Assembly (NCBI RefSeq): GCF_014649015.1
Contig: NZ_BMSF01000020.1
Coordinates: 53,962 to 117,961 of the forward strand
DNA from: Streptomyces narbonensis
Lineage (GTDB): Bacteria; Actinomycetota; Actinomycetes; Streptomycetales; Streptomycetaceae
Direction: 5' to 3'
DNA: 64,000 bases
Shown here: positions 34,167-42,249 of the stretch, one piece after another
How positions within the stretch are numbered: position 1 is the first letter of the stretch
How the letters are laid out: every line of letters begins with the position of its first letter
Position numbers and translations under genes: made by a program
The notes under the pieces: generated by a model
The model's database searches: none
What the model saw: the letters and a program-made list of their open reading frames with translations, nothing else
What the model was told of the DNA's origin: nothing

Positions 34167-35546
34167 TCATCGGACCGCCGACGCGTAGCCGCTCAGGAAC
34201 AGCGCCTCGGCCAGCGCCATGTGCTCGATCTCCGACGGGTCCACGCTCTCGTTGGGCGCGTGGATGAGGCAGCCGGGCTCCTCGACGCCGATCAGCGCGA
34301 TCTCCGCCTCCGGGAAGCGGTCCGCGAGCACGTTGCACAGCGGGATCGACCCGCCCTGCCCCGACTGGACCATCTCCTTCCCGTACGCCTGGTGCAGCGC
34401 CGACGCCAGCGCCCGGTAGGCCGGACCGTCGGTCCGCGCCCGGAAGGGCTGTCCGCCGCTCTCCGCCTCCACCTCGACGCGGGCGCCCCAGGGCGTGGAC
34501 GCGACGAGATGGTCGGTGAGCGCGCGGAGAGCCTTGTCCGCGTCGATGCCCGGCGGGACCCGCAGGCTGACCCTGGCCCGTACCTTCGACTGGATCGCGG
34601 CCGAGGAGCCCACGACCGGCGGGCAGTCGATGCCGAGGACGGTGACGGCGGGCCGGGCCCAGAGCTCGTCGGCGACCGAGCCCGTACCGACGAGGGAGAC
34701 GCCGTCCAGGACGCCCACGTCGGTGCGGAACTGCTCGGCCGGGTAGTCCACGCCGTCCCAGGAGCCGTCGCCCGGGAGCCCCTTGACGGCGGTGTTGCCG
34801 TCCTCGTCGCGCAGGCTGTCGAGGATCCGTACGAGCGCCGCCAGCGCGTCGGGCGCCGGCCCGCCGAACATGCCCGAGTGCATCTCGCCCTTGAGCGTGG
34901 AGACGGTGACGACCACATTGGCGAGCCCGCGCAGCGAGGTGGTCGTGGTGGGCAGCCCGAGCGAGAAGTTGCCGGTGTCGCAGATCAGCAGGGCGTCGGC
35001 GTCGAAGAGCTCGGGCTGGAGCGGCACCAGCTGCTCCAGGCCGCCCGTGCCCTGCTCCTCCGAGCCCTCCGCCACGAACTTGATGTTCACGGGGAAGCCC
35101 CTGCCCTCCGGCCCGCCGAGCGCGCGCAGGGCCGTCAGGTGCATGGCGATGTTGCCCTTGCAGTCGGCGGAGCCCCGCCCGTACCAGCGGCCGTCGCGTT
35201 CGCTCAGCTCGAAGGGCGGTGTCCGCCAGGCCGCGTCGTCCAGCGGCGGCTGGACGTCGTAGTGGCAGTAGAGCAGCACCGTGGGCGCCCCATCGGGGCC
35301 GGGCGCGTGGCCGACGACGGCGTCCGAGCCGTCCGGGGTCGTCACCCGCCGCATGTCACGGAGCCCGGCCTCGGTGAAGGCCCGGACGAGGAAGTCGGCG
35401 GTCTTCGCGCACTCCTCGGGAGGGAACTGCCGGGGATCAGCGACGGAGCGCATCGCCACCAGCTCGGTCAGGTCCTCCTTCGCCCGGGGCATCAGGGTCC
35501 GGACCTTCTTCCGCAGAGCTGCGGTCTCGGGGGACTCGGCGGTCAT
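34167..35546 (-). CDS. M20 family dipeptidase
   Basis: 459 aa zinc peptidase of the CNDP/PepV-like M20 group. Metal ligands and catalytic residues are visible in LLYCHYDVQPP (His and Asp), GRGSADCKGNIAMHL (bridging Asp), EGSEEQGTGG (catalytic Glu-Glu) and LICDTGNFSLG, with the final His in GCLIHAPNESVDPSEIEHM. The dimerisation lid includes EMHSGMFGGPAPDALAAL. It cleaves dipeptides or related amides in the cytoplasm. Monocistronic, with its start 250 bp from the divergent DoxX gene. Confidence 0.93.
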   Translation of the reverse strand: MTAESPETAALRKKVRTLMPRAKEDLTELVAMRSVADPRQFPPEECAKTADFLVRAFTEAGLRDMRRVTTPDGSDAVVGHAPGPDGAPTVLLYCHYDVQPPLDDAAWRTPPFELSERDGRWYGRGSADCKGNIAMHLTALRALGGPEGRGFPVNIKFVAEGSEEQGTGGLEQLVPLQPELFDADALLICDTGNFSLGLPTTTTSLRGLANVVVTVSTLKGEMHSGMFGGPAPDALAALVRILDSLRDEDGNTAVKGLPGDGSWDGVDYPAEQFRTDVGVLDGVSLVGTGSVADELWARPAVTVLGIDCPPVVGSSAAIQSKVRARVSLRVPPGIDADKALRALTDHLVASTPWGARVEVEAESGGQPFRARTDGPAYRALASALHQAYGKEMVQSGQGGSIPLCNVLADRFPEAEIALIGVEEPGCLIHAPNESVDPSEIEHMALAEALFLSGYASAVR

Positions 35547-35797
35547 GCGTACCCACTCTCATCGGGACGGCCACAGCCCCCTCACTTAAGCAATAGAGGA
35601 CAAACGCCGCAAAAGATGACTCCGATGGAGCACAGGACCGCGGTCCCGGGCGGCACGTCCGGGTAAGGAGGCCGAGAGTGGACGGCGTACGAGTCCCTGA
35701 GTCCGAACGAGTCCCGCACGGGGTCCATGCCGGTCCCCGCGCGTCCGTACGCGACCACTTCCCCGCATCGCCCCCGCACGTTACGGAGACCCCTCTC

Positions 35798-36352
35798 ATG
35801 GCCGACCTCAATCGACGCGACCTCGGGCTGCTCGTGCTGCGGGTCGGCACCGGTGCCGTCCTCGCCGCCCACGGCACGCAGAAGCTCTTCGGCTGGTTCG
35901 GCGGCGGTGGCATCGAAGGCACCGCCAAGGGCATGGAGGCGATGGGGTTCTCGCCCGGCCGGGAGAGCGCGATCGCAGCCGGTCTCGGCGAGGCGGGCGG
36001 CGGCGTCCTCCTCGCGCTCGGCCTCGCCACCCCGGCCGCCGGCGCCGCCGCGGCCGGCGCCATGACGGGAGCCGTCGCCGTCCACGCCCCGGCCGGCTTC
36101 TTCGCGCAGGCCGGCGGATACGAGTACCCGGCCTTCCTCGGCTTCACCGCCGCCGCGATCGGGATCGCCGGCGCCGGCCGGTACTCCCTGGACCACGCCA
36201 CCTGCCACGTCCTCGACCGGCCGTGGGTGGTGGCGACCGCCTTCGTCGGCACCGCACTCGCGGCGGCCGCCGTCGTCGGCCGCCGGGCCCAGGACCAGGG
36301 GTCTCGGTCGGACGACGAACCGGCCGACACCGCACCGGGCGAGGAGCGTTAG
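35798..36352 (+). CDS. DoxX family membrane protein
   Basis: 184 aa with four hydrophobic segments of the DoxX fold: LGLLVLRVGTGAVLAAHGTQKLFGWFGG, GLGEAGGGVLLALGLATPAAG, AMTGAVAVHAPAGFF and FTAAAIGIAGAGRY, then an extra C-terminal helix and acidic tail. The ATG at 35798 has GGAG about 10 nt upstream. An in-frame GTG at 35678 has a better SD (AAGGAGG) but would add 40 residues with low GC3, so it is not preferred. DoxX proteins are often linked to redox stress. The stop is followed closely by opcA. Confidence 0.88.
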   Translation: MADLNRRDLGLLVLRVGTGAVLAAHGTQKLFGWFGGGGIEGTAKGMEAMGFSPGRESAIAAGLGEAGGGVLLALGLATPAAGAAAAGAMTGAVAVHAPAGFFAQAGGYEYPAFLGFTAAAIGIAGAGRYSLDHATCHVLDRPWVVATAFVGTALAAAAVVGRRAQDQGSRSDDEPADTAPGEER

Positions 36353-36384
36353 GCTCGCCACAGAGGAAGGGACGGGCGCCGCGC

Positions 36385-37320
36385 ATGAAGATCGATCTGA
36401 CGGACACCAACTCCAGCAAGATCAACAAGGCGATCCTGGAGGGCCGGCGGGCCGTCGGCACACCCGCCGTCGGTGTCGTGCTCACCCTCCTCGTCGTCAC
36501 CGACGAGGAGAACGCCTACGACGCGGTCAAGGCCGCCAACGAAGCCTCCAGGGAGCACCCCTCCCGGACCCTCGTCGTCATCAAGCGCCATGCCCGCACG
36601 CCCCGCGAGCGGCACGAGAACCGGCTCGACGCCGAGGTCCGGCTCGGGACCGACGCCGGCTCGGGCGAGACGGTCCTGCTCCGCTTCCACGGCGAACTCG
36701 CCGCCCGCGCCGACTCCGTGGTCCTTCCGCTGCTCCTGCCGGACGCGCCGGTCGTCGTCTGGTGGCCGGTCGACGCCCCGGAGGTCCCCTCCCGGGACCC
36801 GCTGGGCGTCCTCGCGCAGCGGCGCATCACCGACATGTACGCGGTCGAGGACCCGCTCGCAGCGCTGGAGGCCCGGGCCGTCTCGTACGCCCCCGGCGAC
36901 ACGGACCTCGCCTGGACCCGGCTCACCCCGTGGCGCTCGATGCTGGCCGCCGCGCTCGACCAGGCCCCGTCGACCGTGACCTCGGCCGCCGTGGAGAGCG
37001 AGGCGGAGAACCCCAGCGCCGAGCTCCTCGCCCGCTGGTTCGAGGTCAGACTCGGCGTCCCCGTCGACCGGATCGTCAGCGACGGCCCGGTCGTCACGGC
37101 CGTCCGCATGGGAACGTCCGACGGGGAGATCCGCATCGACCGGCCGGAGGGCCCGGTGGCCCGCCTCGCCATCCCCGGCCAGCCCAGCCGGGTCCTCGCC
37201 CTCAAGGTCCGGACCACCGCCGAGCTGATCGCCGAGGAACTGCGCCGCCTCGACCCCGACGAGGCGTACGCGGCCGCCCTGCGCGGCAGCGCCCGACGGC
37301 AGGCGGCGCGGCCGGCCTGA
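36385..37320 (+). CDS. opcA: Glucose-6-phosphate dehydrogenase assembly protein OpcA
   Basis: 311 aa cytoplasmic protein of the OpcA family, which binds and activates glucose-6-phosphate dehydrogenase in actinobacteria and cyanobacteria. The N-terminal part (KIDLTDTNSSKINKAILEGRRAVGTPAVGVVLTLLVV) and the middle (LPDAPVVVWWPVDAPEVPSRDPLG) are typical. A TAGGCT -10 box coincides with the DoxX stop, and AGAGGAAGG lies before the ATG. Unlike usual, no zwf, tal or tkt gene is adjacent, so this is probably a second, stand-alone copy. Confidence 0.92.
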   Translation: MKIDLTDTNSSKINKAILEGRRAVGTPAVGVVLTLLVVTDEENAYDAVKAANEASREHPSRTLVVIKRHARTPRERHENRLDAEVRLGTDAGSGETVLLRFHGELAARADSVVLPLLLPDAPVVVWWPVDAPEVPSRDPLGVLAQRRITDMYAVEDPLAALEARAVSYAPGDTDLAWTRLTPWRSMLAAALDQAPSTVTSAAVESEAENPSAELLARWFEVRLGVPVDRIVSDGPVVTAVRMGTSDGEIRIDRPEGPVARLAIPGQPSRVLALKVRTTAELIAEELRRLDPDEAYAAALRGSARRQAARPA

Positions 37321-37349
37321 GCGGCCGCACCTGGGGCCGACCCGAGGGC

Positions 37350-38576
37350 TCAGCCCTCCGGAGTGAAGGCCACCGGCAGCGTCGCCATGCCCCGGAGGAT
37401 GCCCTCGCGCCGCGACAGGTCCGCGTCCGGGTCCGCGAGGCGCAGGTCCGGGAAGCGGCGGAGCAGGGTGCCGATGGCGATCCGGGCCTCGGCCCGGGCC
37501 AGCGGGGCACCCAGGCAGAAATGCACACCATGGCCGAAAGCGAGCTGCTGCGGCACCTCGCGGCGTGCCACGTCGAGGATGTCGGCACGGTCGTAACGAG
37601 CCGGGTCGCGGTTGGCCGCGGCGAGGCCGATGATGATCATCTCGCCCGCCGGGATGGTCACCCCGCCGATCTCGTACGTGTCGACGGTGAAGCGCGCGAC
37701 ACCCCGGCTCACGGGTCCCTCGTAGCGCAGCAGTTCCTCGATCGCGCCGGGGAGCAGTGAGGGGTCGTCGCGGAGCGCCGCGAACTGCTCCGGGTGCCTC
37801 AGGAGCGCGTGGACGCCGTTGGCGATGAGGCTCGCCGTCGTCTCGTGACCGGCCAGCGTGAGCAGGATCGTCATGGCCGTCAGCTCGCGGTCGCTGATCC
37901 GCGCCTCGGCCTGCGCGGCGCACAGCGCGCTCAGCAGGTCATCCTTCGGGTCGGCCTTGCGTTGAGCGATCAACGGCTCGAAGAACTCGGTGAGTTCGGC
38001 CCGCGCCTGGGCCCCCTTGGCGAGGCGCTCGGGGGTGTTGGGCGGCATGATGAGGCCGACCGCGAGGCGGGCGAAGTCGGGCTGTCCCTCGGCCGGGATG
38101 CCGATGAGCTCGCTGAGCACGGCCATGGGCAGCGGGAGGGCGAACTCCGAGACGAGATCGGCCGATCCGCGTGCCGCGAAGGCGTCGATGAAGGCGTCGG
38201 TGTGCGCCTGGACGCGGGGCGCCATCTGCTCCACGCGCCGGAAGGTGAAGGCCTTCGAGACGAGGTTGCGCAGCCGCGTGTGGTCCTCGCCGTTGGCGAC
38301 GAGCATGCTGCCCATCAGGACGTTGGTGCGCTCCTGGTGGGCCATCTCCTCCTCGAGTCCGTTGACCCCGACCGGACTGCTGCTGAGCCGGGGGTCGGTG
38401 AGCGCCGCCACCGCCTCGTCGTAGCCGGTGACCATCCAGACTTCAAGGGTGGGATTCAGTCGGACACGCTGGACGACACCATGCTCGCGGATCCGCTCGA
38501 AGAGGGGGTAGGGGTTGGGCTGTTGGGCAACGTTCACCGGGACATCGTGAACTATCGTCTGGTCTTGGCCGGTCAT
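37350..38576 (-). CDS. Cytochrome P450 (CYP107-like)
   Basis: 408 aa soluble P450. All signature motifs are intact: I-helix AGHETT (242-247), E281-L-L-R284, and the heme loop FGHGVHFCLG with the cysteine ligand at 354. Overall pattern resembles CYP107/BioI-type enzymes that hydroxylate small natural products or fatty acids. No ferredoxin or reductase gene is adjacent. It is divergent from a second P450 that carries the pentapeptide gene; the shared 237-bp intergenic region could coordinate them, but a role in that peptide's biosynthesis is only a possibility. A short hairpin (GAGGGCT-C-AGCCCTC) spans its stop. Confidence 0.94.
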   Translation of the reverse strand: MTGQDQTIVHDVPVNVAQQPNPYPLFERIREHGVVQRVRLNPTLEVWMVTGYDEAVAALTDPRLSSSPVGVNGLEEEMAHQERTNVLMGSMLVANGEDHTRLRNLVSKAFTFRRVEQMAPRVQAHTDAFIDAFAARGSADLVSEFALPLPMAVLSELIGIPAEGQPDFARLAVGLIMPPNTPERLAKGAQARAELTEFFEPLIAQRKADPKDDLLSALCAAQAEARISDRELTAMTILLTLAGHETTASLIANGVHALLRHPEQFAALRDDPSLLPGAIEELLRYEGPVSRGVARFTVDTYEIGGVTIPAGEMIIIGLAAANRDPARYDRADILDVARREVPQQLAFGHGVHFCLGAPLARAEARIAIGTLLRRFPDLRLADPDADLSRREGILRGMATLPVAFTPEG

Positions 38577-38813
38577 CTTCCGTAACTCCCCGCAGCTTTG
38601 TGAAAGATCTCTGGCAAGTAGTCATACCAGCCACCTCAGTTGCGTGGTAGCGTCACCGGCGCTCGGCTCGAATGATGTACGGGGAAGGACCGGCGAACCG
38701 CCGGTGGCACACCAGCGAGACGCTCCACCCACCGGTGGATCAACGTCCCGCACAGCTCGACTCGTCAGCAGGCAAGGCCTCAACCAGGCCCTATGCGAAG
38801 GGGGAGATGTTTC
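38577..38813. promoter_or_regulatory. Divergent intergenic region between the two P450 genes
   Basis: 237 bp with no ORF I can support and no pentapeptide-like frame that I could find. It contains a palindrome CCACCGGTGG (38729-38738) and a related GCCGGTGGC nearby at 38700, which could be regulator sites for the rightward P450. Confidence 0.4.
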
Positions 38814-40004
38814 GTGGAGCAAGCGGCAGGCGTGGACCCGATCCTGGACCTGGTCCGTCCGTCGAACCTGCGGAACCCGTACCCCGCGTATGCCCGGATG
38901 AGGGAGTCCGCCCCCGTCTACTGGCACGAACTGCTCGGCTCCTGGGTGCTGACCCGGCACGCCGACTGCCTTGCCGTCCTCACCGACAGTCACCGATTCG
39001 CCTCCGACTGGCGCCGCGCAGGGGAGGACATCCCCGCGCCGCTGCTGAGCGTGCAGACCCTCGACCCGCCGGAGCACACGGCCATTCGGCACCTGCTTCT
39101 CGACGGATTCCGGGCCCAGGACCGGCGGGCGCTGCACGACGGTCTGGACCTCCAGATCGACGACCTGCTCGCGGAGCTGGCCGAGCGGCCCTCGTTCGAC
39201 TTCGTGGGCGAGCTGGCCGAACCGGTCGCGCTGCGTTTCGTCACCGCCTTCCTCGGCGTCCCGGCCCCCGAGCTCGACTGGTTCGTGCCCATGTCCCGTA
39301 CCGTCGTCGACGGCATGGACGCCGGCCTGTGGCCGGAGAAGCACGAGCCCGCCGTCGCCGCCCGGGCCAGGCTCGCCGAGTACGCCGGCGGCTGGCTCGC
39401 GGATCCACCGAAGGAAGGGCTCATCGCCCACGTCGCTGAGCACGCGGCGGACAGCGGCGTTGAGGAAACGATTCTTCGGAACAGTCTGCGCGCGGTCCTG
39501 CACGCCGGCTACGAATCCGCCTCACGGCTCCTCGGCAACGCCGCGGCGGCCCTCCTCACCACCCCCGGCGCGATGGCCGCCTTCCCGGCGACCCCTGCCT
39601 CCGCCGTGGACGAACTCATCCGGTACGACGCACCCGTCCAGGCGGACGCCCGGGTCTGCGTCACCGACACCGAACTGGGTGGCGTCACGATGAGAGCGGG
39701 TGATCCGGTCACGCTGTTCCTCGGCGCGGCCAACCACGACCCGCTCCGCTTCGACCACCCCACAGAGCTGCGACTCGACCGCACCCCGAACCCGCACCTC
39801 GGGTTCGGACGCGGGGCCCATGCCTGTCTGGGCGCGTCCATGGCGATCCGGCTCGCCGGATCGGTCCTCGGGGCCCTGGCCAGGGACTACCCGGACGCAC
39901 GGGGAGTCGCGGAACCGGAACACCGGCGCAATCTGACCCTCCGCGGTCTCGACCGCTTCGAGGTCACTCTGCGCCCGACAGCGGGGGAGGGGGTACGACC
40001 ATGA
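38814..40004 (+). CDS. Cytochrome P450, candidate cyclase for the MKYWH pentapeptide
   Basis: 396 aa from a GTG with GGGGGAG 8 nt upstream; an ATG 7 codons earlier is in frame but overlaps that ribosome site. Heme loop FGRGAHACLG with the Cys ligand at 338 and ExxR at E267-L-I-R270 are intact. The I-helix reads AGYESA (231-236), with Ser in place of the usual Thr that handles oxygen protonation. Its final TGA overlaps the ATG of an 18-bp gene encoding MKYWH. By analogy with BytO-type enzymes, it may oxidatively link the Tyr side chain to His (or involve Trp) in the pentapeptide. No reductase partner nearby. Confidence 0.88.
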   Translation: MEQAAGVDPILDLVRPSNLRNPYPAYARMRESAPVYWHELLGSWVLTRHADCLAVLTDSHRFASDWRRAGEDIPAPLLSVQTLDPPEHTAIRHLLLDGFRAQDRRALHDGLDLQIDDLLAELAERPSFDFVGELAEPVALRFVTAFLGVPAPELDWFVPMSRTVVDGMDAGLWPEKHEPAVAARARLAEYAGGWLADPPKEGLIAHVAEHAADSGVEETILRNSLRAVLHAGYESASRLLGNAAAALLTTPGAMAAFPATPASAVDELIRYDAPVQADARVCVTDTELGGVTMRAGDPVTLFLGAANHDPLRFDHPTELRLDRTPNPHLGFGRGAHACLGASMAIRLAGSVLGALARDYPDARGVAEPEHRRNLTLRGLDRFEVTLRPTAGEGVRP

Positions 40005-40018
40005 AGTACTGGCACTGA
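40001..40018 (+). CDS. Pentapeptide MKYWH, biarylitide-type minimal RiPP precursor (candidate)
   Basis: ATG AAG TAC TGG CAC TGA encodes only five residues. Evidence that it is a gene: it overlaps the P450 stop codon (ATGA), it has a purine-rich GGGGGAGGGGG ribosome site 7 nt upstream inside the P450 end, and it is followed after 64 bp by a strong terminator. The product also fits the MxYxH pattern of biarylitide precursors (MRYYH and relatives), whose neighbour is always a P450. In that family a Tyr-His crosslink is made and the first two residues removed, so a cyclised Tyr-Trp-His is predicted. Known precursors lie upstream of the P450; here it is downstream. Confidence 0.75.
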   Translation: MKYWH

Positions 40019-40082
40019 AACCAGTGAGCGGGGCGCCCGTCCGGGAGGCGCGCGCCACGCCTCGTGCACGACCGTGCACGAC

Positions 40083-40118
40083 CTGAAGCCCGAGCCTGTT
40101 GTACGGCTCGGGCTTCAG
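40083..40118. terminator. Strong hairpin terminator after the pentapeptide gene
   Basis: A perfect 14-bp stem (CTGAAGCCCGAGCC with GGCTCGGGCTTCAG) and 8-nt loop. It separates the P450-pentapeptide unit from the converging esterase gene. Just before it, CGTGCACGAC is repeated twice in tandem. Confidence 0.8.
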
Positions 40119-40181
40119 CCCTGTCCGGACGGGGCCGGAACGGGCCGGAAGGTTGTCGTTCCCGGCCCGCACCCCGCCGCC

Positions 40182-41156
40182 TCAGCCGCGGCGCAACCTG
40201 GCCGGCAGCCAGCGGAGCTGGGCCTCCTGCTGGAAGGAGCCGCCGCCCTCGTGGTCGTTGAAGTCGTAGACCTCGATCTCCTTGTCCTCCTCCGCGTACG
40301 CGTTGAAGGCCGCGAACACCGTGGACGGCGGGCACGTCAGGTCCTCGAGGGCCGTCGAGAACAGTGCGGGAGCCGTGGCGCGCGAGGCGAAGTGGACCCC
40401 GTCGAAGTACGCCAGCGTGTCCCGCACCAGCTGGACGCGGCCCCGGTGGGCCTTGAGGTAGTTGCCGATCTCGCGATACGGCATGCGGTCCGTGAGGGTC
40501 GTCGCGCGCGGGAAGTCGCAGAGGAACGGCACGTCGGGGGCGACGGCCACCAGGTCCCCCACCAGCCCGGCCACCGCGAGGGTGATGCCGCCGCCCTGGC
40601 TCCCGCCGGTCACCGCCGTACGGCTCGCGTCCACGAGCGGGTGTGAGCGGGCCGCCTCCACGGCGCGGACCGCGTCCGTGAAGAGCCGCCGGTAGTAGTA
40701 GGTGTCCGGGCTCTCGATGCCCCGGGTCATGAAGCCGGAGGCGGCGGGCCCGCTGCCGACCGGGTCGGAGGTGTCGCCGGTGGCCCAGCCGCTGCCCTGC
40801 CCCCGGGTGTCCATCACGAAGTGCCCGAACCCGGCGGAGGCCCAGAGCAGGTGCGTGTGCGGCAGGCCGCGCCCGCCTCCGTACCCGAGGAACTCGACGA
40901 CCACGGGCAGTGGTTCGGAGGCGCCCGCCGGCAGCGCGAACCAGCCCTTGACCGGCTGGCCGTCGAATCCGGCGAAGGTCACGTCGTACGTCTCCACCGT
41001 CGTGAGTCCCGTGGCGACGCGCTCGAAGCGCGCGCCGAGCGGGTGGGCGCGCGTCTCGTCGAGGGTCTTCGCCCAGAAGGCGTCGAAGTCCTCCGGCTCC
41101 ACGGACGTACTGCGGTAGGTGCGGAGTTGGTCGATGGGCAGGTCGAACTGGCTCAT
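40182..41156 (-). CDS. Carbohydrate esterase family 7 acetylxylan esterase / cephalosporin C deacetylase
   Basis: 324 aa, the normal CE7 length. Hallmarks: MDTRGQGSG (RGQ), nucleophile elbow GGSQGGG (Ser at about 185), and HEGGG near the C-terminus with the catalytic His; the Asp lies in the FNAYAEEDKEIEVYDFNDHEG region. Such enzymes are cytoplasmic and remove acetyl groups from xylo-oligosaccharides and related small esters. The family has a xylan link, although the xylose genes are 25 kb away. An inverted repeat (41241-41258) lies upstream of its start. Confidence 0.94.
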   Translation of the reverse strand: MSQFDLPIDQLRTYRSTSVEPEDFDAFWAKTLDETRAHPLGARFERVATGLTTVETYDVTFAGFDGQPVKGWFALPAGASEPLPVVVEFLGYGGGRGLPHTHLLWASAGFGHFVMDTRGQGSGWATGDTSDPVGSGPAASGFMTRGIESPDTYYYRRLFTDAVRAVEAARSHPLVDASRTAVTGGSQGGGITLAVAGLVGDLVAVAPDVPFLCDFPRATTLTDRMPYREIGNYLKAHRGRVQLVRDTLAYFDGVHFASRATAPALFSTALEDLTCPPSTVFAAFNAYAEEDKEIEVYDFNDHEGGGSFQQEAQLRWLPARLRRG

Positions 41157-41240
41157 GAGAACCGCCTGGTGAGTGAGAGTCGCGTTCGAAATCTCGACCG
41201 GTCACCCCGGTCCTCCCCACCCTAGTCGGACCCCGCCGCC

Positions 41241-41258
41241 GATTCATATACGTGAATC
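41241..41258. promoter_or_regulatory. Inverted repeat GATTCA-N6-TGAATC
   Basis: GATTCA and TGAATC are separated by TATACG in the divergent region between the CE7 esterase and the small STAS-like gene. The AT-rich centre could be part of the esterase promoter. It resembles operators of sugar-responsive regulators, but the regulator is not identified. Confidence 0.5.
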
Positions 41259-41406
41259 CCGGATGGCGGCCCGCGAACGGCGCCGCACCGACACATCAGA
41301 CGGAGAGTGCCACGAGAACGCTCCCGGAGCACTCCCCGTGGCATCCTCGGACGATGCCCCACCGCGTCCGGCTGCGGGCCTTCGTCGTCCTGCGCGGAGG
41401 AACACC

Positions 41407-41688
41407 ATGCTCATCAGCCACACCGTTCGCCACCACGTCCTGCACGTGGCGCTCCACCGCGACCTGGACGTCACCAACAGGGCCGCGGCCGCCCTTCAGA
41501 TCCAGGCCCTGGTCCAGACCCACAGCCCGACCCGCGTGGTCATCGCCCTCCCGGCAGCCGACCCCACCCCCGCCACCCTCAGCGCCCTCGCCCGCGCCCA
41601 CCGCATGTGCGGAAGCCTCGGCATCCCCCTCACCCTGACGGGCGCGAGCACCCGCACGAGCCGCCTCCTGGAGGCGAACACCCCTTAG
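41407..41688 (+). CDS. Small STAS-like (anti-sigma factor antagonist-type) protein
   Basis: 93 aa. The pattern of alternating beta strands and helices (LISHTVRHHVLHVALHRDLDVTNRAAAALQIQALV then RVVIALP and GSLGIPLTLTGA) resembles the STAS domain of anti-anti-sigma factors such as SpoIIAA/RsbV. The phosphorylatable Ser and surrounding motif are not obvious, so it may be a divergent member. GGAGGAAC lies before the ATG, a good ribosome site. No partner kinase gene is adjacent. Confidence 0.7.
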   Translation: MLISHTVRHHVLHVALHRDLDVTNRAAAALQIQALVQTHSPTRVVIALPAADPTPATLSALARAHRMCGSLGIPLTLTGASTRTSRLLEANTP

Positions 41689-41739
41689 TGGGGCGAAACT
41701 TGTGCGGGTGACCTCGCCGAGAGCGGAAGCGGTGGATCC

Positions 41740-42192
41740 TCAGGACAGGCCGGGCAGCGTCACGTCGAGCGCCGCTACGGGGCGCGGGCTGCCCTCGGCG
41801 TCGATGGCGACGAAGGTGAGGAACGCCGTGGCGACCTCGGTGGCGGGACCGGAGTGGTTCCAGCGCTCGGCGGTCACGCGGACGCCGACGGTCATGGAGG
41901 TCCGCCCGGCGCGTTCGAGCCCGGCCTCGACGCTGAGCAGGTCCCCGGCCCGTACGGGGGCGAGGAAGCTCATGCGGTCGACGGAGACGGTGACGGCGGG
42001 CCCGTCGGCGTGCCGACCGGCGGCCGCGGCGGCTGCGTCGTCGATGAGCTTCATCATCACGCCGCCGTGGATGGTGCCGTAGAGGTTGGTGTCGTGCTCG
42101 CTCATGATGTGGGCGAGCACGACCCGGGAGTCGCCCGGCGTCTTGGCGGGGCGGGACACGGGGGCGGGGCTGGTGACGGTGGGATCGGCCAC
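41740..42192 (-). CDS. Hotdog-fold acyl-CoA thioesterase
   Basis: 150 aa cytoplasmic thioesterase of the YciA/BFIT type. After a short Pro-rich start come SRVVLAHIMSEHDTNLYGTIHGGVMMKLIDDAAAAAAGRHA, with the HGG motif and the Asp in LIDDAA typical of the active site, and then VSVDRMSFLAPVRAGDLLSVEAGLERAGRTSMTVGVRV. The GTG at 42192 has AAGGAGAG 9 nt upstream. The leader (42250-42415) looks like a cobalamin riboswitch, which is unexpected for this family. Acyl-CoA preference cannot be read from sequence. Confidence 0.92.
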   Translation of the reverse strand: MADPTVTSPAPVSRPAKTPGDSRVVLAHIMSEHDTNLYGTIHGGVMMKLIDDAAAAAAGRHADGPAVTVSVDRMSFLAPVRAGDLLSVEAGLERAGRTSMTVGVRVTAERWNHSGPATEVATAFLTFVAIDAEGSPRPVAALDVTLPGLS

Positions 42193-42249
42193 GTCAACTC
42201 TCCTTCGCGAGTCGCGGCAGGGCTGTTCCGCACCCAAGGGATCGGGGGC

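Noticed and set aside
35678..35797. Longer DoxX start at GTG 35678 with a strong AAGGAGG
   Set aside because: The added 40 residues have low GC at third positions and are not typical of DoxX proteins; kept only as an alternative.
38672..39439. Long frame starting MMYGEG before and across the second P450
   Set aside because: Arg/Pro-rich shadow of the P450 coding strand; checked as a possible precursor peptide but it has no early stop.
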